Assembly (NCBI RefSeq): GCF_027943255.1 | Contig: NC_072897.1 | Location: forward strand, 17,732,044 to 17,796,043 | Reading direction: 5' to 3' | DNA length: 64,000 nt | Source of the DNA: Anastrepha obliqua | Lineage: Eukaryota; Arthropoda; Insecta; Diptera; Tephritidae | Shown here: in pieces, positions 1-11,194 of the stretch | Position numbering within the stretch: position 1 is the first letter of the stretch | Layout of the letters: each line of letters opens with the position of its first letter | Translations under genes and position numbers: made by a program | Notes under the pieces: generated by a model | Told to the model about the DNA's origin: nothing | The model's database searches: none | The model's input: the letters and a program-made list of their open reading frames with translations, nothing else

Positions 1-113
1 GACTTTAATACAATGGGTGATATATTTAGGAGTTATATCACGACAGGAAAGATAGGTATATATTCGGAACTATTGAACGTAAGTACAACGTAGTACAGGA
101 AAAACTCATAAAT

Positions 114-958
114 ATGTTTTCAAATAATAACCAAATTCAGTTTGTCAAATGTACAATTAGAGCACGAGACATTGAAACGGAAGTAGAAGCAGTGAAGCAA
201 ATTTCTTTGTATCTCATCAGAGAAAGTATACATTCGGGAATAAACGAAACTTATAATAATATCAAAAACAAGATATACTTTCCAAAATTTATGGAGTAAA
301 TTCAAGTAGTAATAAATCATTGTGACCTTTGTCAACAAGTGAAATGTGATAGACATCCAATTAAATATAAAATCCAGCTTACCGAGACCCCCTCAGATAG
401 GAGACAAATTATACATATCAACACATATGTAATTAAAAGTCATCGCTTTCTAACAACAAATACAAGTTTTCCAAATTTGGAACCGCTTATGCACTAAGCG
501 ACAGAAATCATTTAACCATAATAGAAAAACTGGAGGAACACATTACCAAAATCGGAAAACCAAATAAAATAATAGCGGACAATGAATTGAAAACATTAAG
601 AATAAAAGAATTTTTACGAGAACAAGGGATAGAGTTGCATTTAACAAAACCAAATAGTCACACAGGAAATTCAGATATAGAAAGATTCCATAACACTATA
701 GCAGAAAAATTTAGAATCTTATGTCAAACCAGCAAGGATCTACCGATACCGCAATTAATTCAACGAGCAATAAGAAATTACAATGAAAGGTTTCATTCTA
801 GCATAAAATACTCATCGAAAGAAGTACAAGAAGGACGTATAGATTTCGAAAAAATCAAGAAAAATTTAGCCGCATGTAAGGAAAAGAGAATTGATAAACT
901 TAACTTACAAAGGGAAGATTATAAGGAAACAAGAGAAGAAGGGTTTATAAAAAATTAA
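114..958 (+). pseudogene. Errantivirus A integrase, broken
   Basis: The piece at 114-299 resembles the N-terminal zinc-binding region of a gypsy integrase, and the CxxC half follows near 315-335 (HCDLCQQ) after an in-frame stop. The stretch 300-586 is broken by stops but still reads like the catalytic core. The open piece 587-958 carries the GNSDIERFHNTIAEKF segment, which holds the catalytic Glu of the DD35E triad, and a basic C-terminal tail. Integrase inserts the cDNA into host DNA. Stops and frame changes mean that no functional enzyme is made. The assignment rests on recognisable 17.6/297-type motifs. Confidence 0.7.
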
Positions 959-1011
959 TTACAAAGCTCTGGGACATAAAGAACAACCGAAATATAAAAA
1001 AAAAACACAAA

Positions 1012-2016
1012 TTGGAAGGAATACATCATTGTAATATCAAACGACCGTTAAAATTCACAGATAACGATCATATTCCTACTAATGACAACATGGACACCAC
1101 TAACATAACTGACGGAGAGCTGACTATAAGACGACTTACGGAACAAGATGGATTTATAAACATTTACATGAAAGAAGTAGACACAGTTAATGAATCAGAT
1201 ATAATACTACATATAGTAAGTTTACACGAGATAGAAAACATCTTAAACCAAATGACGGAGAACATAAGTTTAATGAAAACAAAGAATAAAGGTTTACTTC
1301 AATTAGAATTGTTGGATGCTAGAAATAAATTAGTTACTTTGATACCAAAATAGAACAGACAGCGAAGAGGACTAGTTAACGGAATAGGTAGTGTTTCAAA
1401 ATGATTATTCGGGACTATGGACGTTGAAGACAGACAGAACATTCAGAAACATCTTTTTAGCATTGACGAAATTATAAATAATAACAACCAACAAATTTTA
1501 ATTAATGATTACTTTAATAAAACCATAAACCATTTGAAAATTATTGTTAAAAAACGACAGCAAAATAATAGAAACAGAATTAAATACTATCAATAAATTT
1601 GTAGAAACTGAAAATAATAAAATTGTATATTTAGAACAATTCACAAACATACAATTAATTAAAAATATAATAGAAAACTTACAGGATAATGTCATTTCCG
1701 CAAAACACGGTATTGTACATCCGAGCATTTAACTAATAGAAAAGTATGCAATCGATTTTAATAAGCTAAAATAAATTCAAATAGGAACATCATTTTTTAA
1801 TAATTCATGTTTAATTTTTCGATTAAAAATACCCAAAACGTCCATAACTGTTCAGCTAAGATATATTGTTCCACTACCAAAGGATCACTTTGACGAAATA
1901 GACTCTGTAATAGAGCAAACAATTGAACTTGAAAATAAAACATATAAATTCGAAAAAAATAAGCACTTAAAATTTTAAAACTAAGCAATCACTGTCTAAT
2001 AAAAAACAATTGTCAA
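1012..2016 (+). pseudogene. Errantivirus A env-like region, 5' part
   Basis: This follows integrase, the position of env in errantiviruses. An open piece at 1012-1353 (113 aa) looks like a surface-subunit segment. Just after it, around 1357-1375, a basic RQRR-type motif followed by GLVNGIG resembles the furin-like cleavage site and adjoining small hydrophobic stretch of insect env proteins. Further pieces (1410-1732) read like the helical ectodomain region. Stops and frame changes interrupt it, and the LINE at 2033 splits it from its membrane anchor at 7205-7402. It is non-functional. Homology is inferred from position and motif style, since env proteins diverge quickly. Confidence 0.55.
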
Positions 2017-2032
2017 CTAATAAAGAATAAAG
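2017..2032 (+). repeat. Left target-site duplication of I/LOA LINE 1
   Basis: CTAATAAAGAATAAAG, identical to 6961-6976. The two copies bracket the LINE and mark its exact insertion point in the errantivirus A env. Confidence 0.9.
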
Positions 2033-2379
2033 GGGGTTCGATGGGAAAGTGATGCGAACAATATAGCCACTCCTCTCCAAATGGCAACCTCTACCCACTG
2101 TCCAGGACCTGATGCCCTGGACTTGGTACTCCCTGTTTTCGCTAACGAGGCTCTGTCGACCGGTGACAAGGCGATATAACCTTGTCAACCCTCTAAGCTA
2201 AGGTGTCGAGGTACATGTGCCGAGAGCTGCATGGCTGGTAGTGTCTAAATAACCAGTCTTTAACGGTCCCCTCCGATGCCCAGGCAAGGTCGGTTGTATT
2301 AAGTGCCTTACCACGGCATGCCGGCTCTGCCGTGGCGCACCACCCCTTCTGTGCCTACTCGTGGGACCAAAAAGCGTAT

Positions 2380-3540
2380 GGAATCCAAACAAAAAACTAA
2401 AGAAGAAGTAAGGAGCGTGTGCTGGGCACGCTCTCCGAGGACGATCTACTGGCCTCCAGCCAGGAAACGATTGTCGAGCCATGTACGAGGGGTGCAAAAC
2501 ACAGCACCCCGCTTCTCAGACCAAGCCTACTCCAGTCGGCTACCAAGACGACCTCTGGTGAGATAATCAAGGTGGCCTCTGGAAAGGTTTCCTTGGGGGC
2601 CAAGAATGAACAAGCCGGTAAAGCTCACGAGCGGGACGCTGAGGACCGGGTGAAATACGAGGCCGCGATCAGAGAGTACGAGGCCGCCACCGCAGCAAAG
2701 CTAAACCAGCCACAACAACAACCACAACAACAGCCTAAATCAGCACGAAGCTCGGCTAAACGTAACCGCTCACAGGAGGTGAGTGGACGTGAGGCCAAAA
2801 GGAGCAAATACTCCTCAACCCAGGGGGCTGAGGGCCCTTCAACCAGTGCGGCAGGTGCGGCCTCGAGGGCGGCTTACAGTGAGGTGGCCAGAGACCATCT
2901 CCAAGTTGCCCTCGTGGACGCAAAAACTAATAGTGGAAGGGCGGTGTTACCCCTTTGGGATGCTATTGAGGGACGGCTATCGAGTATGGTCGTCAGACAC
3001 CTCATAGACAAAAAAGGGCCAGAACTTCTCTTCGACTCTGGTGAAATCTGTCGAGGCTGTAGGGTTATAAAATGTGCCAATCAGTACTCGAAAGAGTTTC
3101 TGGAGAAGAGCATTGCTACGGTTAGCAACGGCTGGGAAGGGCTTTCGCTAAAGCTCATCCCTCCCTCAGAAATTCCCAGGCGACCACGAGCTAGAATCTG
3201 GTTGCTGAAATTGGAGCTGGATAGTTCGGAAATTGTTCAGTGTCTCAAGCTACAGAATCCTGAGGTTCCTATGAATGACTGGTCTGTCATCAAAGTAGAA
3301 GAACCTCAGCAGCAAAGCTCAGCCGTATTACTGCTGATTAATACCGAGTCGCTGGAGGCACTCTGAAAGCAGCAGTTCAAACTTCGCTTTGGCCTCAGGT
3401 TGGCCAAAGTGAAGGTCTTCCCCGCCTCTGTCGCCCTGGACGATGACTTGGAGAAATTGGGGGATGACAGTAAGAAGCTGCTCGACGATCTGCGGTTGTC
3501 TGGGACGGACGCAGATTCTGAACTGAGGGAGCAGTCGTAA
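2380..3540 (+). pseudogene. LINE 1 ORF1, Gag-like protein with DUF4780-type domain
   Basis: The likely start is the ATG at 2383 (MESKQKTKEE). After about 13 codons a one-base slip moves the reading into the long open piece 2419-3366. That piece has an acidic/Gln-rich N-terminal half (QPQQQPQQQP) and a basic SAKRNRS segment. Its C-terminal half (about 2880-3366) matches the DUF4780 pattern known from arthropod LINE ORF1 proteins (GPELLFDSGEICRGC, RPRARIWLL, LLINTESLEAL). An in-frame TGA at 3364 interrupts the tail, which otherwise continues to 3540. The family binds element RNA. The family call is from pattern recognition and was not checked by search. Confidence 0.72.
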
Positions 3541-3575
3541 AGGTAAGTAATACTTTTGAACAGTTTGTTAAAAGT

Positions 3576-4165
3576 AGTACAAATTAACCTTCGTCATTCC
3601 AAACTAGCCACAGATAACCTACGAGTCACCCTCCGTGAGGAGGACATCGATGTCTGTCTGATACAGGAGCCTTGGATCTGGCAGCAAAAAATCATGGGAC
3701 TGAGGGACAATTAATGCCTTTTGCTATCTAATTTCAGTTCACCGGATGTGATTGCGGTCAGGGTGGATGGTTCCACCAGTGGCAGTGGCTTCTGCTTGGT
3801 GTCTGCCTACATGGCCCACGACAGATCGGCGCCTCCAGAGGAGTTGCAACATTTAGTGGATACTCTCCCGCCCAAGAAAGAGAACACCCTGATCGGATGC
3901 GACGCAAACGTCGGACACACCATTTGGGGCAGCAGCGAGATCAATGAACGGGTGAGTCTCTATTTGATTTTATACTTAACCGTAATTTACTTATCTGGAA
4001 CAAGGGCGACACCCCAACCATTGTTTTCCCGTCATCGGAAACATCAAGAGGTTGGGAGGAAGTTCTTGATATTTCTCTTTCGAAAAACTCATCTGTTGTT
4101 AGGATTGAGAATTGGACGGTCTCCCAGAGGAACTCTTTTTCGGACCACATGTTGATCCTCTACGA
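3576..4165 (+). pseudogene. LINE 1 ORF2 apurinic-like endonuclease domain, broken
   Basis: Endonuclease motifs appear in order: IDVCLIQEPW (around 3645-3675), LIGCDANVGHTIWGS (around 3890-3930) and SDHMLILYEIDF (around 4140-4170). This domain nicks the target DNA for target-primed reverse transcription. A stop near 3713 and a frame change after about 3950 break it. The SDH motif lies in the frame that runs into the RT piece starting at 4149. Confidence 0.7.
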
Positions 4166-5352
4166 AATCGATTTCGTTCGGGAGACCTTGCTATCCCGCA
4201 GGAACCCTAAACGAACTGACTGGTCTCTTTTCCACAGGTTTTTCTGCAAGAAGCTGAACAAGAGTGAGTTCTTGACTACCACTAGAGAACAACTAGACAT
4301 GCAAGTTAGACACTTAGAGGGGTCCTATCAGACTGCCTTCAAGGTGGCCTGTCCAGTATCCTTTAGCAAGAAAGACTTTCCTCCCTGGTGGAGCAAGATG
4401 CTGACCGACTTGAGAGAGAAGGTTAGGAGAGTCTTCAACAAATGTTACCAAATAAGGAGCTTTCAAGATTACCGAGAAATTTTGATAGATTATAAGAAAG
4501 CCATTAGAGATGCGAAGCGCAACTCTTGGAAAGAGTACTGCGAATCCATCGAATCCGTAAAAGACTCGGCCAGACTCAGCAGGATATTATCCAAGGACCA
4601 CTCCTGTAAAACTCTTGCCAAAATTGAGAACGGGGAGTGGGCTGAATCTGCAAACGAATCCTTAAAAATCCTTATTGATGCCCACTTCCCGGAAAACTCT
4701 ATTGCTCCAGTCTGTAACGAAGACGCGAACCGGCAGGAGGGGTTACCTGCGATGTCCCTGACACCGGTCTTGTCCGTCAACAGAATAAACTGGGCAATCG
4801 AGAGTTTTTCCCCTTTCAAATCTCCAGGCATCGATGGTATCATGCCAGTAATGCTTCAGAAGACTAAAACCATGGTGGTTCCCGTTCTTCAAAAGATCTT
4901 CTCGGCGTGTATCTCGCTGAACCACGTTCCTGCTAGCTGGAAGAACATCAAAGTGGTCTTCATTCCTACGGCAGGAAGGAGGGGCCACGTCCTGGCCAAG
5001 GACTTCAGACCTATAAGTCTTACCTCCTTTATTCTCAAAGTGTTGGAAAGAGTGATCGACTGTCACATCCGAGAGCATTGTGAAACCAGACTTTCTCCAG
5101 CCCAACACGCTTACCTGAAAGGGAAATCTACTGCGTCAGCCTTACATGAGGTAGTAGGGACTGTAGAAAAATCTCTGGAGGGAAAACAATTCACTTTGGC
5201 GGCCTTTATAGACATAGAGGGCGCCTTTAATAATATTACGGCGGAGTCAATTGTCACGGCCCTAAATAGGCTAGGGGTGGAAAGACCTATCTACCTCTAG
5301 ATCTCGATGGGCCGCCAGTTGCGGTCTCAGAGTCAACTCTGACAAAACGGAG
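4149..5352 (+). pseudogene. LINE 1 ORF2 reverse transcriptase, active-site segment deleted
   Basis: An open 383-aa piece carries the linker (FPPWWSKMLTDLREK), RT fingers (FSPFKSPGIDGIMP, RPISLTSFILKVLERV), and motif A (AAFIDIEGAFNNI). Directly after motif A, at about 5290-5300, the sequence jumps to the segment CGLRVNSDKTELMLF, which normally follows the YADD box. Motifs B and C are therefore missing, roughly 100 residues by comparison with the LINE family. The enzyme cannot polymerise. The same kind of domain survives, with YADD intact, in LINE 2 of this window at about 50625. Confidence 0.8.
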
Positions 5353-6874
5353 TTGATGCTATTCACCAGAAAATATAAGCCTCCACCGTTTAAGCTTCCT
5401 AGACTTAACAACCAGTGTCTTACACTTTCATCGGAAGTCAAGTATCTTGGTGTAATACTTGACCCCAAGCTCCACAGGAAGCTGCACATAGAAAATCGAG
5501 TTAAGAAGGCCAATATAGCCTTCTACGCCTGTAAATCTATGTTCGGCAAAAAATGGGGTCTCAAACCACGTGTCGTACTTTGGATGTACAACTTAGTGGT
5601 TCTGCCAATTTTTACATACGGTTGCCTAGTTTGGTGGTTAGCTCTTCAGAAGGGCTACAACTTCACTAAATTAGAGAGAGTGCAGAGAACTGCATGTGTG
5701 GGCATCACTGGGGCCTGTAGAACATGCCCCACCGCTGCGCTCAACGTTATTCTCCACTTAATTCCTGTGGATCTGCAGGTTAAATACATTGCTGCTCAGA
5801 GTGCTATTAGGCTGAAGGAGTTTGGCCTTTGGAAACAACCTCCTGTAGGACATAGCAACATCTTGAAGCAGATCTCTCCTTCCTTCTCTGATATTCGCAC
5901 CGACCTCTCCATCCGCAAACTGTGCTTTGAGGGTTGTGCTAGGGCTATCTTTCCGAGCAGGCAAGACTGGAAAGAGGGGAGAGTTAGTGTGGATATAGAT
6001 GCCTCTGTTTTCACTGACGGATCCAAAATGGAGTCTGGAGTGGGAGCGGGGGTCTACTCTAAATCAGCCAGCATCTCGGTTTCCTTTAAACTGCCGGAGA
6101 CAAGCAGTGTCTTTCAAGCAGAGGTCTTCGCGATCCTGCAGGCATGCAAAATGCTTCGAGATCGCTGTTGGGAGGGAGACATCAATATTTTTTCCGATAG
6201 CCAAGCTGCAATCAAAGCACTGTCGTCACCATATTGCAGCTCTCTTCTCGTGAACTCCTGTAAGGAGGAACTTAAACGTCTCGGACGTGCAGTAAACATT
6301 TCCCTCATATGGGTTCCTGGGCACAGGAACATAGAGGGAAATGAAATTGCCGATGAGCTTGCCAGGAAGGGGGCGGCGGAACCGGATCCAGCTGCCCCCT
6401 TCTCAGACATCGGTATCCCCTTGGCCGTCGTTAAAGGGAAGTTGTGTAAACTTCTTTCTAAGAAAAGCGCAAGACATATGGAGGTCTGTCTCATCGTGTG
6501 CCATTTCAAAAGCACTGTGGCCTCAATACGATATAAACAGAACGCTTAAGGTGATGGGAACCCCCCACCATTCAATTTCCAAACTCATTGCGGTGATCAC
6601 GGGCCACTGGGTGAACGGCACTCATGCGGAGAAGCTTGGAATTCCGTACAACCCCCATTGCAGAAGCTGTGGGGATCCTGCAGAGAAAGAGACTGTGGAA
6701 TACTTTCTCTACAAATGTCCGGCTCTAGCGGCTAAGCGCTTGAGATTCCTCAGCGGCCCCTTTGGGTATGACTTGATGAAATTCTCCAGCCTAGATCCCT
6801 TTTCTCTCGCTACATCAACAGCACTGGATGGCTGTAGACGGTTTTATCTCCTCCCTAAATCCTATCACAGGTAG
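5353..6874 (+). pseudogene. LINE 1 ORF2 RT thumb, RNase H and C-terminal Cys/His domain
   Basis: The thumb (VKYLGVILDPKL, YGCLVWW) runs from 5353 to about 5950. RNase H follows, with its acidic residues visible as FTDGSKMESGVG (about 6015), FQAEVFAIL (about 6115), FSDSQAAIKAL (about 6190) and WVPGHRNIEGNEIADELA (about 6310). A frame change near 6470 leads to a second piece (6341-6874 frame) holding the terminal motif HCRSCGDPAEKETVEYFLYKC (about 6655-6720), typical of I/LOA ORF2 ends. RNase H removes the RNA template strand. The ORF ends at 6874 and is followed by a short 3' UTR. Confidence 0.82.
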
Positions 6875-6960
6875 TGGTCCACATTATGGTATCAAAACGG
6901 CACGTAAGTGCTACTTGTAGTGTACCTGGGGTACTCTTGTCATCTTGCCTACCTACCTAC

Positions 6961-6976
6961 CTAATAAAGAATAAAG
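6961..6976 (+). repeat. Right target-site duplication of I/LOA LINE 1
   Basis: CTAATAAAGAATAAAG, identical to 2017-2032, directly after the (CTAC)n tail of the LINE (about 6948-6960). Confidence 0.9.
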
Positions 6977-7402
6977 ATTTAGAAATCATGCAATTAGACA
7001 TAGTTAAGTTAATAGTTATTTTAAATGGAAATTATTTAATAAATTTCAATAATTGTTCAGTTAGAATGAGAGATTATTACTTTTCAAATATAATTATATT
7101 AAAAATCAAAAATAAAAACATATAATTGAAAATACACGTATAGTAAAATCGTTTCACATAAAATAACATTTGAAGAAATTAAACAAGAAAACAACAATAG
7201 CTTTATGAATTTTAAAGCATTAAAATATCATACGAAAGTACCTTACGGATTTAATTTTCTATTAGCAATAATAACCATTATCTTAATTTTTGTAATTATA
7301 AAGCAAAGGTATATTAAAGTAATACTAAATAAAAGAATTCAATTCATACATATAGAAACACACACACGTACATTAAGAATGATCCAATTCACGAATTTAT
7401 AG
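6977..7402 (+). pseudogene. Errantivirus A env-like region, 3' part with membrane anchor
   Basis: Env-like sequence resumes exactly after the LINE's right TSD. The piece 7205-7402 (65 aa) contains a strong hydrophobic segment (FNFLLAIITIILIFVII, about 7250-7305) followed by basic residues (KQRYIK). That is the layout of a C-terminal transmembrane anchor with a short cytoplasmic tail. The reading frame is broken between 6977 and 7205. It is non-functional because the LINE separates it from the ectodomain at 1012-2016. Confidence 0.6.
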
Positions 7403-7850
7403 CAAAAATAGAAAAAAGATTATTTTTTTATGCTATTTATCGGTCGCAATTCCAAGAATTGCAACCGTTTCAAAAATTAACGTTAAGAAGAAAAAAGAAA
7501 ATAATAAATTTTAACATATAGGTATTGTCAAATTCGAATTTATTACATTTCTGTTCCAATAACGAGAATGCAATATTTTGGAAAACTATTTATTGGTCGC
7601 AATTCCAAGAATTGCAACCGCTTCAAAAATTAACTTTAAGAAGAATAAAGAACTTAATAAATTTTAACAAATATTGTCAAATTCGAATTTATTGTTTTTC
7701 CGTTCCAATAACGAAAATGCAATATTTTGGAAAGCTATTTATCGGCCACAATTCCAAGAATTGCACCCGTTTCAAAAATTAACTTAAAAAGAAAAGAAGT
7801 AAATAAGAAATTGTATTTGTTGTTTGTATTGTATGTATGAAAATAACTTC
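7403..7850 (+). repeat. Tandem repeat of about 150 bp (2.4 copies) at the 3' end of errantivirus A
   Basis: The block beginning CTATTTATCGGTCGCAATTC starts at 7433 and recurs at 7586 and 7735, giving spacings of 153 and 149 bp with small changes. Each copy holds the inverted repeat GCAATTC-CAA-GAATTGC (imperfect in the third) and a TTAAG-rich part. The position between env and the expected 3' LTR suggests a repeated 3' UTR or LTR-proximal segment. I see no coding potential here. Confidence 0.75.
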
Positions 7851-7900
7851 GCGCATATTGTGTTAACTTATACACCAAATAAACTCAAAGACATAACACA

Positions 7901-8900
7901 ACCAGATAGACAGTTAGAATTAGTTAAACAAACACACAAGCGAGCACACAGGGGATACAAAAATAATGTAAAAGATTTATGGTATTAGAATAATACTATT
8001 GGCCGAACATATAACAACTATGTAAGGCATACAGCAAAAAGTGCACAGCTTGTCTTTACGGCAAATACAAATGGAATCCCACAAGAGAACCATTAAAAGA
8101 ATCAGACGTACCAACACAACCACATTTATGTATTTATTTTAATGAATACAAAACATATTTATGATGGTAGCAGTAGATAAATTCTTAAAATACATAACTA
8201 TCAGACAATTAGACTCAAAAACAGAAATGGACAAAAGAGTAGAAGAAATTCTTATCAACAATTTTCCGAACTGTAAACGACTCATGACAGATAACGAAAG
8301 TTGTCTGAATACAACAATGTTAAAACAAATGTGTATAAAATACAATATCAACAAAATACATACACCAATATATAGATCAAAGGCAAACGGTCAGGTAGAA
8401 CGAACGCACAATTCCATATCAGAATTGGCAATAATATTACAAAATAAAGAATTCAACATCAGCAACCGAGCAGCTATTTTTTAGGATAGCTATAAAGGAA
8501 TTTAACAACACAACCCATACCGTCACAGAAAAAAACCAAAGGATATACATTTTAACCTAATAACATACAGCAAGGAAGACATAGTAAAAAAATTAAAAGA
8601 CGCATCGGAGACGTCGTACTACACCAGGGAGCTAAACACCGAACTTTCAAACAAGGAGACCACATTTTGATGTTAAGGACTAACATCAGAAGTAAAAGCG
8701 ACAGTCGTTACAAAAAGTACGTAGTGCAGGAAGATCGTGAGGACACGATTTTGACTAAGGAAGGAAAAGTTATTCAAAAAGACGACGTAAAAAATTACAC
8801 AGCTACAGGAGACGACAATGAATTACCTGATATTACTAGCTATGGTCATCATAATCGCAATTCAAGCAGAAGGAGATACCAAACTAACAACCATAACTAA
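7901..8900 (+). pseudogene. Errantivirus B integrase (copy 1), broken
   Basis: The stretch 7901-8160 holds a stop-ridden HHCC-type region. The open piece 8161-8484 carries the core: VAVDKFLK (first Asp, about 8170), LMTDNES (second Asp, about 8285) and KANGQVERTHNSISELA (Glu, about 8400). The piece 8667-8900 resembles a basic C-terminal domain (RYKKYVVQED). Integrase joins element cDNA to host DNA. Frame breaks at 8484 and 8667 inactivate it. It differs clearly from the errantivirus A integrase and matches the minus-strand copy at 47873-48244. Confidence 0.75.
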
Positions 8901-9419
8901 CAGGAAATACATATATTCTAACTAGAACCGACGATGCATATTTATTTGACAAATTCACATTTTTATTCTACGTAACTAATTGACAAAAAATGAACACATC
9001 ATACGAACAAATATTTAATAAAAACTTAAACTCCTATCATTGCTATTTACAAATATTATATCATAAATAATCATTGTAAACTATTTAAATTAACACCACT
9101 TAGAACTAAGCATGTAAAAATTTTCACCGATAAGGAAATTGGGCTTTGCAACAATATTTACACTAGAGTGAATAACTGTAAAAATTATTGAGGCAAGAAC
9201 AAGGAACAAACATTAATTCGGTATATATATGATTGATTTCATGTGATTTCATTCACAAATCTTTTTCTTAATTAGCGCTATAACCATCCAACCAGCAAAA
9301 AAAAAAAACAATAGATTTCATTTACAAGTAATAAATAAAAATAGTTAAGTAAATTCTAAGTATAATTATGCAGGTCTGAACAAATCCAAACATACATATG
9401 TACTTTAAGAATAACAAAA

Positions 9420-9545
9420 GATAAACATATTTTAAGAAAATCAAAGGATAAACATATGTATTTGATGAATAACAAAAGATAAACACATGTATTTCAAGAC
9501 TAACCAAAGATAAACATATTTTAAAAATAACAACAGATAAGCATG
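9420..9545 (+). repeat. Minisatellite in the errantivirus B LTR (copy 1)
   Basis: About five units of 27-31 bp built on AACAAAAGATAAACATATGT followed by TTTAAG. The corresponding array in copy 2 (47305-47530) has about seven units. Confidence 0.75.
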
Positions 9546-9617
9546 TTTTTCCTAAACAGGAACAAATAAACTAATCTACAGGTCGTGTATCTAAAACAGT
9601 AAGATGAGGTATAAGTA

Positions 9618-9621
9618 TAAA
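9618..9621. repeat. Target-site duplication (TAAA) left of gypsy element C
   Basis: TAAA directly precedes the LTR and recurs at 14662-14665. A duplication of 4-5 bp is normal for Ty3/gypsy integration. Confidence 0.8.
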
Positions 9622-9846
9622 TGTAAGATAATATATTTAGTGCTTTATTCACGGAATTCAGTATTATAGTTGAAATATATAGGTAATTAAAAAGATGAAG
9701 AGGTCGGGTAAACCACGGTTTGGTACGGCACGTTTGTTGAACAACTGAAAAAGAACGACTTTAGATTAGCAAATGCGCGCACACGAAATTAACGACTTGA
9801 CTCACCGACAACTTAAGGCGAACTCCTCTCTGCCTACTCTCCTACA
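9622..9846 (-). repeat. 3' LTR of gypsy element C
   Basis: 225 bp, TG...CA ends, nearly identical to 14437-14661. It overlaps the last codons of the integrase reading frame (stop near 9834). Confidence 0.9.
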
Positions 9847-11143
9847 TTCGGCCATTCGACAATATCATCCGTCTCGGATAGATCGGACTCATCCCGTTTC
9901 CACGGGTTCATATAGTCACAACTCGTTGATGTTGCATTGGGGCCTTCAAAGTCTGCTGCCTTCTTTACATCGTACCTATCGTTTCGTTTGACCCTGATCA
10001 CCTCATAAGGGCCCAAGTACTCGTTGGCCAACTTTTTCCCTGCGACAAATTGTGACCGTTTGATAGCCACTAAATCTCCCAATTTGTAGATTTTTTTGCA
10101 TTTACGACGTCTGTCAAAGTTTTCTTTGTATTCTTTCTGAGCGTATACGATTTGTCTTCTTACACTTTCTCTCATACTGTCACGATTAGCTATTAAAATA
10201 TCGGCTGTTTCACTTTCCACCATATTATTTATGTTGACATCCATTGGCGTTTCATTTTCACACCAAACATTATTTCAAATGGTGTGAATTTCGTTGATTT
10301 ATTGATGGTACTATTGATGACTCTTTGCACTTTGCCAACGTATTGATACCAGGCTTCTGTATGATCTGCTGACAACGTCGAAATAACATTTATAACAACT
10401 CGGTTCAATAGTTCGACTTGGCCATTGCCTCTCGGCACACCCGTGTTTGTCAGGACGTGTTCTACTTTTGCTGTCTGACACCGGTCCTTAAACGCCGTCG
10501 ATGTAAATGCTGGCCCCTTATCACTGATAATGCGATGCGGTGCTCCAAATGTGTTAGCCCATTCCGACATTTTTCTGATTACCTCCTCTGCAGATGTTGT
10601 TTTTGTAGGGTACAACCAAGTAAATTTGCTAAATCCATCAACAACGATTCAAATATGCTTGTACAATTTTGTTGTTGCATCTAAAGGTCCAAGGTGATCG
10701 ATGTGGATTGTCAGCAATGGCGCATCTCCCTTATCAATGATATGCATTTCCCCTTCTTGTTTCCGAAGCTTCTTGTTGAAAAAAATGCATTTGATACAAT
10801 TTTTAATATATTTTTCAACTTTTTGGCGCAAATGTGGTATAGAATACCTTTGTTGAACCGCATTAACTGTCTTATCAACCGCAAAGTGCCCTTTTTCGTG
10901 CTCTTCTCTAATAATTTGTTGCTCCATTAAACGTGGTACAGCAAGCAGTAGTAAACCATTTTGACTTTTGAACAAAATACCATTTTCAACAACGTAATCC
11001 TCATAATCTTGCGTTTGTAAAATTTGCTTCACGGCTTTAAAATGTTCATCGCTTGTTTGGGCTAGGCGTAGTTTAGCAATTATTTCGTCAATCATTAAAA
11101 CACTCGCTGGTGCTCTACTCACAGCATCCACGTGCTTCATCAA
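9834..11143 (-). pseudogene. Gypsy C integrase, broken
   Basis: The minus-strand piece 11143-10649 holds the HHCC finger (EEHEKGHFAVDK, NCIKCIFF) and the first catalytic Asp (IHIDHLGPLD, about 10715). A single TGA stop near 10645 precedes the next piece (10615-10229). That piece carries the second Asp (IISDKGPAF, about 10530) and the Glu (GNGQVELLNR, about 10425). A frame change near 10240 leads to the C-terminal domain (9834-10244), with the GPY/F-like segment LGPYEVIRVKRNDRYDV. The gene uses the usual DD35E layout but cannot give one protein. Confidence 0.82.
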
Positions 11144-11194
11144 AGTTCCTTTATGGTGCTCTATAACATATTTATAATCTTCAAGATATAGTAT

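Larger units (their letters stand above)
2033..6960 (+). mobile_element. I/LOA-group non-LTR retrotransposon 1
   Basis: A plus-strand LINE with a long 5' UTR (2033-2379), ORF1 (2380-3540) and ORF2 (about 3576-6874) encoding AP endonuclease, RT, RNase H and a terminal Cys/His motif. Its 3' end is a short (CTAC)n tail instead of poly(A), and 16-bp TSDs flank it. The RNase H domain places it in the I/LOA/R1 group and not in Jockey or CR1. It is more GC-rich than the surrounding DNA. It looks full length at the 5' end but is dead: ORF1 has a frameshift and a stop, and ORF2 has frameshifts and has lost the RT segment that carries the YADD motif. Confidence 0.88.
1..7850 (+). mobile_element. Errantivirus A (gypsy/17.6-like LTR element), 3' part
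   Basis: Plus-strand remains of an insect errantivirus-type LTR retrotransposon: integrase, then an env-like region, then an AT-rich 3' region with tandem repeats. The gag, protease and RT would lie left of the window. The env is split by an I/LOA LINE at 2033-6960 flanked by a perfect 16-bp duplication, so env resumes at 6977. I could not place an LTR. The right limit, about 7850, is set by the start of a second, different errantivirus integrase. Frameshifts and stops in every gene make this a dead copy. Confidence 0.75.
8901..9621 (+). other. Errantivirus B post-integrase region and partial LTR
   Basis: AT-rich, with no ORF. From about 8995 onward it matches the minus strand near 47670 and leftwards. 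Copy 2 lacks most of 8760-8995 and of about 9060-9340. The end at 9621 is where gypsy element C inserted. The LTR start cannot be fixed without the 5' LTR. Confidence 0.55.

Noticed and set aside
2198..2497. 99-aa minus-strand open frame over the LINE 1 5' UTR and ORF1 start
   Set aside because: It lies opposite a clear LINE ORF1 in GC-rich sequence and has no recognisable domain. It is a shadow frame.
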